NCBI GenBank assembly: GCA_028571685.1
Contig: CM053148.1
Coordinates: 85,396,001 to 85,460,000 of the forward strand
Length of the DNA stretch: 64,000 bases
Direction: 5' to 3'
From: Heterohyrax brucei
Taxonomy: Eukaryota > Chordata > Mammalia > Hyracoidea > Procaviidae
Shown here: positions 54,727-63,949 of the stretch, piece after piece
Layout: each line of letters opens with the position of its first letter
Numbering within the stretch: the first letter of the stretch is position 1
Position numbers and translations under genes: made by a program
Notes under the pieces: generated by a model
What the model saw: the letters and a program-made list of their open reading frames with translations, nothing else
Told to the model about the DNA's origin: nothing
The model's database searches: none

Positions 54727-55068
54727 AGGGACAAGGGTGGTTCAATGGCAAAGGTTTTGCCTTTCACATGGGAGACAATGGTTTGGTTCCTGGACAGTGC
54801 TCTGTGGACACAGCCAAAACCCATCTACCAGTCAAGTCTTGTGGGTTGTTGTGATACTGCAGCAAGTTTCAGCAAAGCTTCCAGACTAAGAAGGACTAGG
54901 AGAAAAACCTTGGGGACTTAGTTCCAACCAGTGGAAACCCTATGGGTCACAACAATCATATGCATAGTTGATCCTGGAGATGACACAGGATGAGGTAAGC
55001 ATTTTGTTTTGTTGTAAACATAGTTGTAACGAGCCAGAGGCCGACTGGAAGACAGCTAACAACACCTG
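54727..55068 (+). mobile_element. Composite tRNA/RTE SINE
   Basis: 'caagggtggttcaatggcaaa', 'cacatgggagacaatggtttg', 'agcaaagcttccagactaaga', 'gtggaaaccctatgggtcaca', ending 'gaagacagctaacaacac'. Diverged but complete, so the tRNA-like head and RTE-like tail are both visible. Confidence 0.82.
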
Positions 55069-55737
55069 AGTACACACCACTGCGTTAGGCATTTGCTGTA
55101 CAGAATGAATAAGATTCCTGCCCTCCTTGAGCTTTTGGTCCCCCAGTAAACATAAATAATCAATTCTGTGGTAGGTCGGAAGATGAAATATATTGCGTAA
55201 AAAAGAAAAAATGGAGCATATATGGTGTGGGAAATTGGATGCATGGAGGGTAAGAGGGCTGGATTCTGTCTTAAAAGTGTGGTCAGGATAAGCCTCATCT
55301 TTTTAGGCAACATTTAAACAAATCCTTCAAGTGTAATCTGCTGTTCTGCATGCCTTGTTTCTTCCCCAGACGCCCCTTGTATCTATAAATCACCGTCATC
55401 GTAATTATCACTTACGGTCTTAGTTGTGATGAATTTCATTTTAAAACTAAGCATAAAAAACAGCATATTTTTCTGAATCATTTATTCTTACATTTTAAGA
55501 GAGAGATACCCAGGAGGAAATTTGTGGAGAAAAGAGTTTAATAAAAGAAGTAAAAAATATCATTTTTCCACTGTTGAGATCCTTTTATATCCCTTCATTT
55601 GTTTTCTATGTCATAAAGATTTTCCCATACGATAAACATCGTTTTAAAATGTTGGATATTACTCCCAAATTTACAAATAACCTAATCTAGTTAACTGTAC
55701 CTCTATGAAACATAAATTCTTTTTCATGTTTTTCATG
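55069..55737. other. Unassigned; possible L2/MIR-era repeat
   Basis: 'gcgttaggcatttgctgtaca', 'attcctgccctccttgagctt' and 'gtggtcaggataagcctcat' at 55078-55300 resemble an old mammalian repeat. The remainder is unrecognised. Confidence 0.4.
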
Positions 55738-55793
55738 GCTACCCTAGAGGCCAGAGTAGAATTGCCCCACAGATCTGACTCGATGGCACTGGG
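55738..55793 (+). mobile_element. 56-bp twin-primed SINE insertion with TSD
   Basis: The left part (55738-55773) is antisense SINE middle ('gccagagtagaattgcccca'). The right part (55774-55793) is sense SINE end ('tctgactcgatggcactggg'). The perfect 9-bp TSD tttttcatg (55729-55737 and 55794-55802) encloses both, so this is one insertion event with 5' inversion. Confidence 0.9.
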
Positions 55794-55802
55794 TTTTTCA
55801 TG

Positions 55803-56483
55803 TTTCAGGTCTATGTTTCAGGCACATGTTTAGCTTACATTTAAATCAAACATGTTTTAAAACTGTAATTAACACTGTTATAAACAACTCTGTAGACTCA
55901 AATATTAAAGAAATACAATTTGAAAATAGGATTTTTAGATTCTATCTAGTCTTTATCTTTCAATGATGTAATCTTTTTTCACTCTCCTTTGAATTCCAGA
56001 GTTGCAAATAAGAAATGTGATCTCTCTCTGATTCTTTTTTTTTCTCCAGTGTAAACTGTTATATCCGACATTTTAGACGATTTTTAAATTTATGCTGGTT
56101 CAGACAGGTATCTAAGATACGTATGTATCCAGGCCTTTTCAGAATTGTTTCTTGGGGCTCACCATTTTAAATCTGAAAATTCAAATTTTACTTTAGCTCA
56201 AACATCTTTTTAAATTATTGCTCTCATGTTTGCTTCTTCACTTTTGGTTTCTTTAAAAGTTCTTCTCCTCCACTATTATCCTCATTAGAGCTTTTCTAAA
56301 ATGTCCATGTTTTTCACATTTTGGTCATCATCTCTACGTCTTTGCATTTTCACCTGTATATTACGTAATACATTGTCCATTTGTACTTCCAACTATCTAA
56401 GCCATCTCTTATCTGTGCCCGTTTTCAACCTCGGCTGCGTTTTAGTTTCCATAACCTCTCTTACGCCCTCTGATGCTGTGTCA
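55803..56483. other. No recognised gene or repeat
   Basis: About 680 bp, AT-rich. Possible antisense L1 scraps near 55860-55950. Confidence 0.45.
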
Positions 56484-56679
56484 AGGAGCCCCAGCTGCAC
56501 AACAGCTGCACTGGGCCGCTGACAGAAAGGTCAGCGGTTCACACCCAGCAGCGGCTCCATGGAAGAAAGATGAGCAGTCTGCTCCTGTAAGGATTACAGC
56601 CTAGGAAACCCACTGAGGCAGTTCCACTCTTCACATGGGGTCATTATGAGTAAGAATGGACTCGATGGCACACAACACC
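56484..56679 (+). mobile_element. AfroSINE type 2
   Basis: 'ggagccccagctgcacaacag', 'ccatggaagaaagatgagca', 'ctgtaaggattacagcctagg', 'ggactcgatggcacacaaca'. Confidence 0.9.
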
Positions 56680-56726
56680 ACCCAAAAATGCTGTGCTCTT
56701 AAAAGTTCTCACTTCGTGTGTGTGTG

Positions 56727-56933
56727 TGGCATAGGTGGTATAAATGGTTTGCACCTGACTACTAACTGAAAGATGGCAGGTTAAACACACTCGGTGGCTC
56801 TGCCAAAGAAAGTCTCTTGCAATGTGCTTCTCTTAAAAGATGACAGCCAAAAAAACAATCCTGGGAAGCAGTTCTGCTCTGTAACGCACGGGGTCTCCAC
56901 GAGTCAGAATCAACTCAGTGGTAACAGCTTTAT
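56727..56933 (+). mobile_element. AfroSINE type 3-like
   Basis: 'ggcataggtggtataaatgg', 'gctctgccaaagaaagtctct', 'acgcacggggtctccacgagt', 'cagaatcaactcagtgg'. Confidence 0.85.
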
Positions 56934-57315
56934 GTACCCATCCTTTTGTCTCTCCTTCAAGTTCTTTCATTAAGCTACAACGCTTCCTTAAACGGTTTGA
57001 CACCTTTCTTTGCCTTTTTCTGTCAATTGAGCTGACTCTCTGAAATCCCTGAGCACTTCAAGGTGAGATTTCTTGGGCAATGGTGAACTACCAGGTAATT
57101 TTGCTCAGCTTGTCTGTTGAACCATAAAAGCAGAAGGCTATCTGTTCTCAAAAACAAGCTGAGAGACGTTACTCTGACCTACTTTGCAGCTTCTTCTTGG
57201 CTTAAAGGCAGCAGCCAGCCCCTCCCAGAGCTCTGGGTAATAAGGGGTCTGGAATTGCCCCTCCTCCATCCCCAGCTGTAGCCAGAGACGGCAGTGGCAT
57301 GACATGACATGAAAC
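56934..57315. other. No recognised gene or repeat
   Basis: Relatively GC-rich for the window around 57190-57300, but no CpG island or exon signal. Confidence 0.5.
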
Positions 57316-57524
57316 GCATTTTTTAAAAATTTTGTATTTTCTTCACGTTGATAAAAATCAGTTAGAAAATTCTAGTTCTCAATTTTATGTATTAAAAACA
57401 CCTGAATAGGTAGGTGGATAGATTCGTTTCTGCTTGAGATAGAAAATTCAACAACATGAAGACAACAAAGTTTCCTAAATTAATCCATAAATCTGTGAAT
57501 GAAACCAATTTCAACAGTAATAAA

Positions 57525-57668
57525 CCAGAAAAGCCAATGCCACTGAGTCGAATCCAACTCATAGTAGAACTGTTCCACAGAGCTTCCAAGAAGTAGCTGG
57601 TAGATTCAAACTGCTGACATTTTGGTTAGCAGATGTAGCACTTAACCACTATGCCAACAGGGTTTCCT
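57525..57668 (-). mobile_element. AfroSINE in left arm
   Basis: 'agccaatgccactgagtcgaa', 'agtagctggtagattcaaac', 'tatgccaacagggtttcc'. Counterpart of 60819-60980 but lacks about 17 bp in the middle ('ctaccgtatagga' region). Confidence 0.93.
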
Positions 57669-57675
57669 TTAATAG

Positions 57676-58100
57676 AAATATTTGAGACTACTTCTGGGTT
57701 CTTTATTCTGTTGCATCAAGCCTACCTAGTCTAGTGTTAAATCAAATATGGTTTAATTACTGTGATATTGTAATGCATTTTAATATCTGTTGAGGCTAAT
57801 CCCACTTATGATCTGAATTTTTAGTAGATATCTTTCCAAGTTTATTTTCCACATAAATATTAGCAGTGAACCGGTTTGAAAAAAAAAAAAATTGTCAGTG
57901 TTCAAACCAGTTCACTACTGATGTTCATATGGAAAATGAACTTGTAAGAATTTCTATTAAAAATTCAAAGTAGTAAGTGGGATTAGCCTCAAAAGCTATT
58001 AAAATGCATTACAATATCTCAATAATTAGACCATATTTGATTCAACACTAGGAAAGACTTGATGAAACAGAATAAAGAACCTAGATGTAGTCCTAAATAT
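57676..58100. repeat. Inner hairpin (fold-back) of left arm
   Basis: The stems 57676-57880 and 57901-58100 are reverse complements. Matching landmarks are 'gggttctttattctg' with 'cagaataaagaacct', and 'aatgcattttaatat' with 'attaaaatgcatt'. The 20-nt loop is A-rich. The stems are more diverged from each other than the two large arms are. Confidence 0.92.
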
Positions 58101-58149
58101 TGTCAACAATTAATTTATACTAAAAAGTATCTTTTGAAAACCATGGAGA

Positions 58150-58730
58150 AAATGATTGGTAACCCTATAAACTGTGTTGGGACCCTGAATAGGCAATCTA
58201 TGGCACTCATCTCCTTTCACTGATATTTTTTCCGTGTAAATTAAATATTTAAGATTAAAGATGAAATCGTGAAAGTATTAGATAAAAGAATGAGAGGATG
58301 ACGTCTAAATACTTATGGAATAGGAAAACTTTTCTAAGCATTACAAAAACTCAGAAACCATAAAACAAACTACTGATTTATCTTGACTACGTAAGAATTA
58401 AAACTTCTTGTATAAGCCTTCATGCATATAATGCATAGGCTGGATAAAAGCCTTACCTCTTAATACATAAAGAGCTTTAAAAATAAAATAAGAAAAACAG
58501 TAATAGAAAACTAACAGATACACATATATTCTAAAACTTTAGACTATGTTCATCCTTACTGCAAATAAAAGAAAAAAAAATCAAATTGACCATGAGACAT
58601 CACTTGTTATGTACTAGAGTAAAAAATGAGCTAAACTTGTAAGGATAGTAATATGGCATATATATCAAAATTGAAATACACGTAGACTTTAATTTAGGCA
58701 ACTCTCCTCTACGAATGTTGACCTATAAAT
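58150..58730 (+). mobile_element. L1 fragment crossing the arm/spacer edge
   Basis: 'cttgactacgtaagaattaaa', 'gcctta..aatacataaagagctt', then beyond the arm 'caaattgaccatgagacatc' and 'gcaactctcctctacgaatg'. The sense L1 continues from the duplicated arm into the unique spacer. Confidence 0.65.
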
Positions 58731-58956
58731 ATTCTGCTCTGTTGGAAGAAAAACATACTGCCTTCAAACACCAACATAATCTAAGTTTGCTACTATATTC
58801 TAGACCTCAGTAATTGACAGTGTTCCACCTTCAAACAATCTATTACCAAGCATCACTAACTGTACTCTTAAACATCACTCGAATCTATCCACATTTTGTC
58901 TTTTGCTTCTGCTCTAAATCATCACCTCTGTTATAAACATTTTCTCTGCCTCCACC
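58731..58956. other. Spacer, possible old repeat
   Basis: Resembles the unnamed old repeat at 3690-3945 ('tctatccacattttgtctttt'). Confidence 0.3.
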
Positions 58957-59110
58957 CACCCCTAGTGGAGTAGTGGGATAAGTGCTACATCTGCTAACCA
59001 AAAGGTCAGCAGTTCGAATCTGCCAGGCACTCCTTGGAAATATTATAGGGGAGTTCTACTCTGACCTCTAGGGTCGCTATCAGTCAGACCTGACTCGACA
59101 GCAGTGGGTT
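58957..59110 (+). mobile_element. AfroSINE type 1 in the spacer
   Basis: 'acccctagtggagtagtggga', 'aaaaggtcagcagttcgaatc', 'gtcgctatcagtcagacctg'. Flanks share tccacc (58951-58956 and 59111-59116). The tRNA-like B box, ggtcagcagttcgaatc, is well kept. Confidence 0.95.
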
Positions 59111-59173
59111 TCCACCAATCCATTTCCTATGCTGAAGTTAGACTATTTTTTAAGCTGTAACTTTAACTACTTC

Positions 59174-59205
59174 ACTGACTCGATGGCACTTGGCTGGCAT
59201 CTGTT
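59174..59205 (+). mobile_element. Ultra-short SINE 3' end
   Basis: 'tgactcgatggcacttggctg' (last SINE bases) with a short T-rich tail, inserted in the old repeat. 'actc' is repeated on both sides. Confidence 0.55.
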
Positions 59206-59940
59206 TATAACTCCTCAGTGCTCTTAGGTTAAAATTCAAGCATTTAATCAATGGCTTTGAAAAACCTTCATTGCTGGTTATCTAATAGATACATGAGATG
59301 GTCAGTTGGGTGTGGTGTGGCAAAGGGGAGTCAGGGAGCCACGGAAAGTAGCTAGATTTATTTTATTCACAATTGCCAGAGACAAGACACAGGTTGCCAT
59401 AATGCAGACCCCAAAAGTGGGTTGTATCTAGGGATAAGGTAAGAACAAGGTAGAACTGTAGGACAGAGGTAAGTATGGCACACAAGCACAGTGGGCTCGA
59501 TTTCTTCTGCTTCCTTGAGATTGAGCATTTTGAGTAATACTGCATGCTCAGAGGCAATGGGCTGTCTGGGTGATTAAGATGAGGTGCATGGTGTCTCAGA
59601 TGTATGAGAGCCTAATAAGGGGAGTAGTTGGAGAATGGGCTTAACCAGCTGCTCAAGAATGGGAATAGATCAACTTCCAGACAGCACTCACCACATTGTC
59701 AAGGTATCATTTTAGGAAAATTACATCACACTGGGTCCTGTCACTCTCATCCTGGATGCAGCATTCTGAGGGGGAGCACAGTTACTAAATCACTACGAGA
59801 ACAGTGGGAGGCAGAGGAAATCCCAGATACACTGCACAAGTTCTTCAAATCCTAAAAGAAGCTACATGGTACGTTGATGTTTGTAGACCTGGAGAAGGGC
59901 AGTGAGGGTTCTTGGAATGGACAGCTGCTGTGTATCTGTG
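59206..59940. other. Unrecognised centre of the inverted repeat
   Basis: About 735 bp, more GC-rich than its surroundings, with no identifiable repeat. The open frames at 59363-59557 and 59628-59855 lack homology that I recognise. Confidence 0.5.
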
Positions 59941-60385
59941 TATATATGTGTATCTGTTAATTTTCTATTATTGCTTTTCTTATTGAATTTTTAAAGCTCT
60001 TTATGTATTAAGAGGTAAGGCTTTTATCCAGCCTATGCATTATAACTATTTTTCCCCATTGAATGCATGAAGGCTTATACAAGAACTTTTAATTCTTATG
60101 TAGTCAAGATAAATCAGTAGTTTGTTTTATGGTTTCTGAGTTTTTGTAATGCTTAGAAAAATTTTCCTATTCCATAAGTATTTAGACGTCATCCTCTCCT
60201 TTTATCTAATACTTTCACGATTTCATCTTTAAGCTTAAATATTTAATTTACATGGAAAAAATATCAGTGAAAGGAGATGAGTGTCATAGATTGCCCATTC
60301 AGGGTCCCAACACAATTTATAGGGTTACCAATCATTTTCTCCACGGTTTTCAAAAGATACTTTTTAGTATAAATTAATTGTTGAC

Positions 60386-60809
60386 AATATTTAAGACTAC
60401 ATCTAGGTTCTTTATTCTGTTTCATCAAGTCTTTCCTAGTGTTGACTCAAATATGGTCTAATTATTGAGATATTGTAATGCATTTTAATAGCTTTAATAG
60501 TAGTAATCCCACTTACTACTTTGAATTTTTAATAGAAATTCTTACAAGTTCATTTTCCACATGAACATCAGTAGTGAACTGCTTTGAATACTGACATATT
60601 TTTTTTTTCAAGCCAGTTCACTGCTAATATTTGTGTGGAAAATAAACTTGGAAGAATATCTACTAAAAATTCAGATCATAAATGGGATTAGCCTCAACAG
60701 ATATTAAAATGCATGACAATATCACAGTAATTAAACCATATTTGAGTCAACACTAGAACAGATGGGCTTGATGCAGCAGAATAAAGAACCCAGAAGTAGT
60801 CCCAAATAT
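60386..60809. repeat. Inner hairpin (fold-back) of right arm
   Basis: The stems 60386-60588 and 60607-60809 flank an AT-rich loop that carries an eight-T run. It is the mirror of the hairpin at 57676-58100, so the duplication copied an existing hairpin. Confidence 0.92.
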
Positions 60810-60818
60810 TTCTATAAA

Positions 60819-60980
60819 GGAAACCCTGTTGGTGCAGTGGTTAAGTGCTATGTCTGCTAACCAAAATGTCAGCAGTTTGAATCCACCAGCTACTTCTTGG
60901 AAGCTCTATGGAACAGTTCTACTCTGTCCTATACGGTAGCTATGAGTTGGATTCGACTCAATGGCATTGGCTTTTCTGGT
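60819..60980 (+). mobile_element. AfroSINE in right arm
   Basis: 'ggaaaccctgttggtgcagtg', 'aaccaaaatgtcagcagtttg', 'gtagctatgagttggattcg'. The same insertion as in the left arm, carried in the duplication. Confidence 0.95.
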
Positions 60981-61194
60981 TTATTACTGTTGAAATTGGT
61001 TTCATTCAAAGATTTATGGATTAATTTAAGAAACTTTTTGTCTTCATGTTGTTGAATTTTCTGTGTCAAGCAGAAATCACTCTATCCACCTACCCATTCA
61101 GGTCTTTTTAATATATAAAATTGAGAACTAGAATTTTCTAACTGATTTTTATCAATGTGAAGAAAGCTACTAAATTTTTCAAAAATGTATTCCA

Positions 61195-62380
61195 TTTTTT
61201 AAAGTAGTTTTATGTGTGCAGGAAAAGTACACAGAATCGCCATATACCTTCCTTCCTGTCTACCTAATTTCTCCTATTATTACATCTTGTATGAATGAAA
61301 ACATCCTGTATTGATTATAATCGATGAGTCATCAATGATATATTGTTAATAGCTGAAGTACATAGTTTAAATTAGGGTTTAGTCTTTGTGTTGCAAAGCT
61401 CTCTGGATTTCCTGTTGTATGGTCATTTATCCACCACTCGTATCCACCACTATAGTATCATGCATAATAATCATCCTGTTAAAAACAATGTCTTGAGCTC
61501 CATCTAACCTTCTTTCCACATTCCCTCTGAATCTCTGACAACCATGAAACTTTGCACTACCTCTGTTATGGTTTTTCTACCATGTCATATAGTTAAAATC
61601 ATACAATATGTTGTTTCATTTAGACTGGCTTTATGCCTTAGCAATATTCTTTGAAGGTTTCTCAATGTCTTTTTCGTAACTGGGTAACTCATTTCTTTCT
61701 ACTGTGCATTCATATTCCATTGTATAGGTATGCCACAGTCTGCTCATCTATTTATTTTTTGAAATGCATCTTGTTTGCTTCCAATTTGGGACAATTATAA
61801 ACTTTCCATAAACATTCATGTGACAATTCCAGTGTGGATGTAAATTTTCAGTTAATTTGGGTAGATACCTAGGGATATGATCACTAGATTGTATGGTAAG
61901 ACAGTGTTTAGCTTTGCAAGAAACTGCCAGGCTGTCTTCCAAAGTGGTTATATCGTTTTTCGTTTCCAACAGCAATGAATCAAGAGCTTCTGTTGCTCCA
62001 TATTCTCACTATCATTTGGTATTATCAGTGTTTTATATTATAACCATTCTAAGAGGTGTGTGGCGATAGTCATTGCTGTTTTAATTTGAAATTCCTTAAT
62101 GGTGTATGACTGCCCTAGTAGTACACTGCTTAAGAACTCAGGCTGCTGACTAAAAAAAGTCTTTAATTTGTGTCCACTAGTAGCTCCTTGAAAACTCTAC
62201 AGGGCAGTTCTACTCCGTCTTACATGATTACTGTGAGTCAGAATCATATTTGTGAATTTTTAGATGTCTTTATATATCTTAGACACAAGATCTCCATCAG
62301 ATACATGTTTTATAAACATTTACTCCAAGTGTATATCTTGTGTTTCATTCTCTTTAACAGCGCCTTTCGTTATTCTTTCA
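61195..62380 (-). mobile_element. L1 3' end, main part of a 5'-inverted insertion
   Basis: Antisense L1 3'UTR and ORF2 end in order: 'gaatctctgacaaccatgaa', 'ttcatattccattgtatagg', 'gatacctagggatatgatca', 'actgccaggctgtcttccaaa', 'tccatattctcactatcattt'. A SINE interrupts it at 62108-62245. It is followed by L1 sequence in the opposite orientation. Confidence 0.8.
62108..62245 (+). mobile_element. AfroSINE type 1 in L1
   Basis: 'actgccctagtagtacactg', 'aactcaggctgctgactaaa', 'gaaaactctacagggcagttc', 'attactgtgagtcagaatca'. Confidence 0.92.
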
Positions 62381-62443
62381 CCAGAATAGCCAACTGGATA
62401 CCAAAGAACAACAAAGTCAGAAGACTGACATTACCTAACTTCA
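62381..62443 (+). mobile_element. Inverted L1 ORF2 segment (left of mariner)
   Basis: 'accagaatagccaactggata', 'aagaacaacaaagtcagaag' and 'gacattacctaacttca' are sense ORF2 sequence, opposite to the adjacent 61195-62380 part. Continues at 62982. Confidence 0.75.
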
Positions 62444-62979
62444 GAGGTTTGGCAATTAAGTGCATGAACTTAATTGTTCCAAGTGCTACATATTTCACTG
62501 CTGAATATCCCTACGATCACCTGTGAAGTACTCCCCTTGGGGAGCTATGCACTGATGCTGGTGCTTAGTCCAGACACCAAATCAATTTTGTAACCCTTTG
62601 TGGAATGGCCTTTACACACAGTGGCTCGGAGGTAAGTTTGGGAACTTAATTACATAATTAGCCAGTAAACAAATAACTGTATTGGAATACCCTCCCTACT
62701 CACCTGATCTGGCCTCCAATGACTTTTCTCTTTATCTGAAGATAAAGGAAATATTGAAAGGAATATATTTTGATGACATTCCGGATATCAGGGGTTATAT
62801 GATAACTCTGATGGCCATTCCAGAAAAAGAGTTCCAAAACTACTTTGAAGGGTGCACTGGGCTCTGGTGTCAGTGCATAGCTTCCCAAAGGGAGTACTTT
62901 GAAGGTGACCATAGTGATATTCAGCAATGAGGTATGTAGCACTTTTTCCAGGGTAAGTTCTTGAACTTTTCAGGCCTCA
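62444..62979 (+). mobile_element. Fold-back (palindromic) mariner derivative, copy B
   Basis: 5' terminal repeat 'gaggtttggcaattaagtgc', then about 130 bp of transposase C-terminus reversed ('gtgctacatatttcactgctg'...'gtggaatggcc'), a bridge with 'agccagtaaacaa', and the C-terminal coding region forward. It ends at a 3' terminal repeat 'ttgaacttttcaggcctca' followed by TA. About 536 bp. Same order as copy A at 19055-19590. It lies inside the inverted L1 segment. Confidence 0.9.
62682..62930 (+). pseudogene. Mariner transposase C-terminal remnant
   Basis: An 82-codon open frame beginning MEYPPYSPDLASNDFSLY. The SPDLA motif holds the third catalytic Asp of mariner DD34D transposases. Near the end CIASQREYFEGD is the typical C-terminal motif. 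The N-terminal DNA-binding domain and the first two catalytic Asp residues are absent (full transposases are about 345 aa), so it cannot act as a transposase. Confidence 0.9.
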
Positions 62980-62981
62980 TA

Positions 62982-63078
62982 AAATTTACTATAAATCTAC
63001 AATGATAAAGATAGTGTGGTGCTGGGGAAAGAAGAGACAAATAGGAGACGGATGCAGAATAAAAAGCTCAGAAAAAAA
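62982..63078 (+). mobile_element. Inverted L1 ORF2 segment (right of mariner)
   Basis: 'tttactataaatctacaatga', 'gatagtgtggtgctgggg' and 'agagacaaataggagac' continue 62381-62443 as sense L1 ORF2. The run ends at an A-rich junction with the RTE 3' end. Confidence 0.75.
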
Positions 63079-63081
63079 TTG

Positions 63082-63265
63082 TTGTCGTTGTGAAGTGCTG
63101 TGAAGTCATTTCAACTCATGGCAACCCCACGTACAGCAGAATGAAACCCTGCCCAGCCCTACACTACCCTAGTAATTCTTGTTGCTTCATCCCGTTGCTG
63201 CAGCCACTGTGTCCCTCCATCTTGTTAAGGGTATCCCTCTTTTTCTCACTCTGTACTTTACCAAG
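63082..63265 (-). mobile_element. RTE 3' end, first part
   Basis: 'gttgtcgttgtgaagtgctg', 'catttcaactcatggcaacc', 'gcagccactgtgtccctccat', 'ctgtactttaccaag'. Resumes after the LTR-B at 63950. Confidence 0.85.
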
Positions 63266-63949
63266 TGTCTTAGGCTGGGTTCTCTAGAGAAGTAAAACCG
63301 GTATAGTAAACACACACACACACCTATGTCTATGTCATGTCTATGTCTATGTCTATGTCTATGTCTATGGCTGTGTCTATCTATATTTATATATTTATAG
63401 AGAGATTCATATCAAGGAAATGGCTCATGAGATTTTCAGAGGCTGGATAACATCCCAAGTCCATGATACAGGAAATGGAATTCTGACTTACATAGCTGTA
63501 GGTGTTAATGACCCTAAGATCAGCAGGCTGAAAGTGGAGCTTATTCACACAACCACAAATGCTAGCAAATCCAAAATCAGCAAGGCAAAGAGAAGGGTCT
63601 CTGGGAGTACAGAGAACAATGAATCTCAAGATCAGCAGGTATGCTGCTAGCTCACGTGCCAAGAATCAGAGGTCAAACACACAGGAGCTAGCTGTAGGAT
63701 CTAGAACAGGCAACAGCTACCCCTTGCCTGACCCATGCAAACAGGAAGGAAGTAGGTGGAAGAGGAAGGAGGGATGAAGGCTAAGAAGGAAATGAGCCTG
63801 TATAGGCCCTGCCCCTACAAGTGCCACTCAGCAGATCCCATCAGGGGTGATCACATATTAGATTTCAGGACAGAAGTGATCACATTATATGACTGCCAAA
63901 ACACTGAGAATCATGGCCCAACCAAGTTGAAACACAACTGACCATCACA
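63266..63949 (-). mobile_element. Solo LTR-B inserted in RTE
   Basis: 684 bp from 'tgtcttaggctgggttctcta' to 'ttgaaacacaactgaccatcaca'. The 5-bp TSDs are ccaag (63261-63265) and ccaaa (63950-63954). The sense strand is minus by comparison with the copy at 15172. Contains a (ca)n and (ctatgt)n run. Confidence 0.85.
63305..63372. repeat. (CA)n and (CTATGT)n microsatellite
   Basis: 'acacacacacac' then about seven 'tatgtc' hexamers with one deletion, inside LTR-B. Confidence 0.95.

Larger units (their letters stand above)
57316..58529. repeat. Left arm of 1.2-kb inverted duplication
   Basis: Reverse complement of 59941-61190 over its whole length. Hand alignment of about 200 bp at 58103-58305 shows six substitutions and one small gap. 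The arm contains, in order, a unique segment, a minus-strand SINE (57525-57668), a 205-bp hairpin (57676-58100) and L1 sequence. Sharing of the SINE and the L1 position shows duplication of a block, not two independent repeats. Confidence 0.95.
59941..61190. repeat. Right arm of 1.2-kb inverted duplication
   Basis: Reverse complement of 57316-58529. It contains antisense L1 (59941-60385), the inner hairpin (60386-60809), the plus-strand SINE (60819-60980) and the same outer segment. It keeps about 17 bp of SINE and a short 'ggggaaaaatagtta' stretch (antisense) that the left arm lacks. Confidence 0.95.

Noticed and set aside
57190-57300. CpG island or promoter
   Set aside because: Somewhat GC-rich but with few CpG dinucleotides and no exon nearby.
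58985-59030. tRNA gene
   Set aside because: The tRNA-like A/B box sequence belongs to a SINE head; no full cloverleaf or acceptor stem.
62682-62930. Active mariner transposase
   Set aside because: Lacks the DNA-binding domain and two of three catalytic Asp residues.
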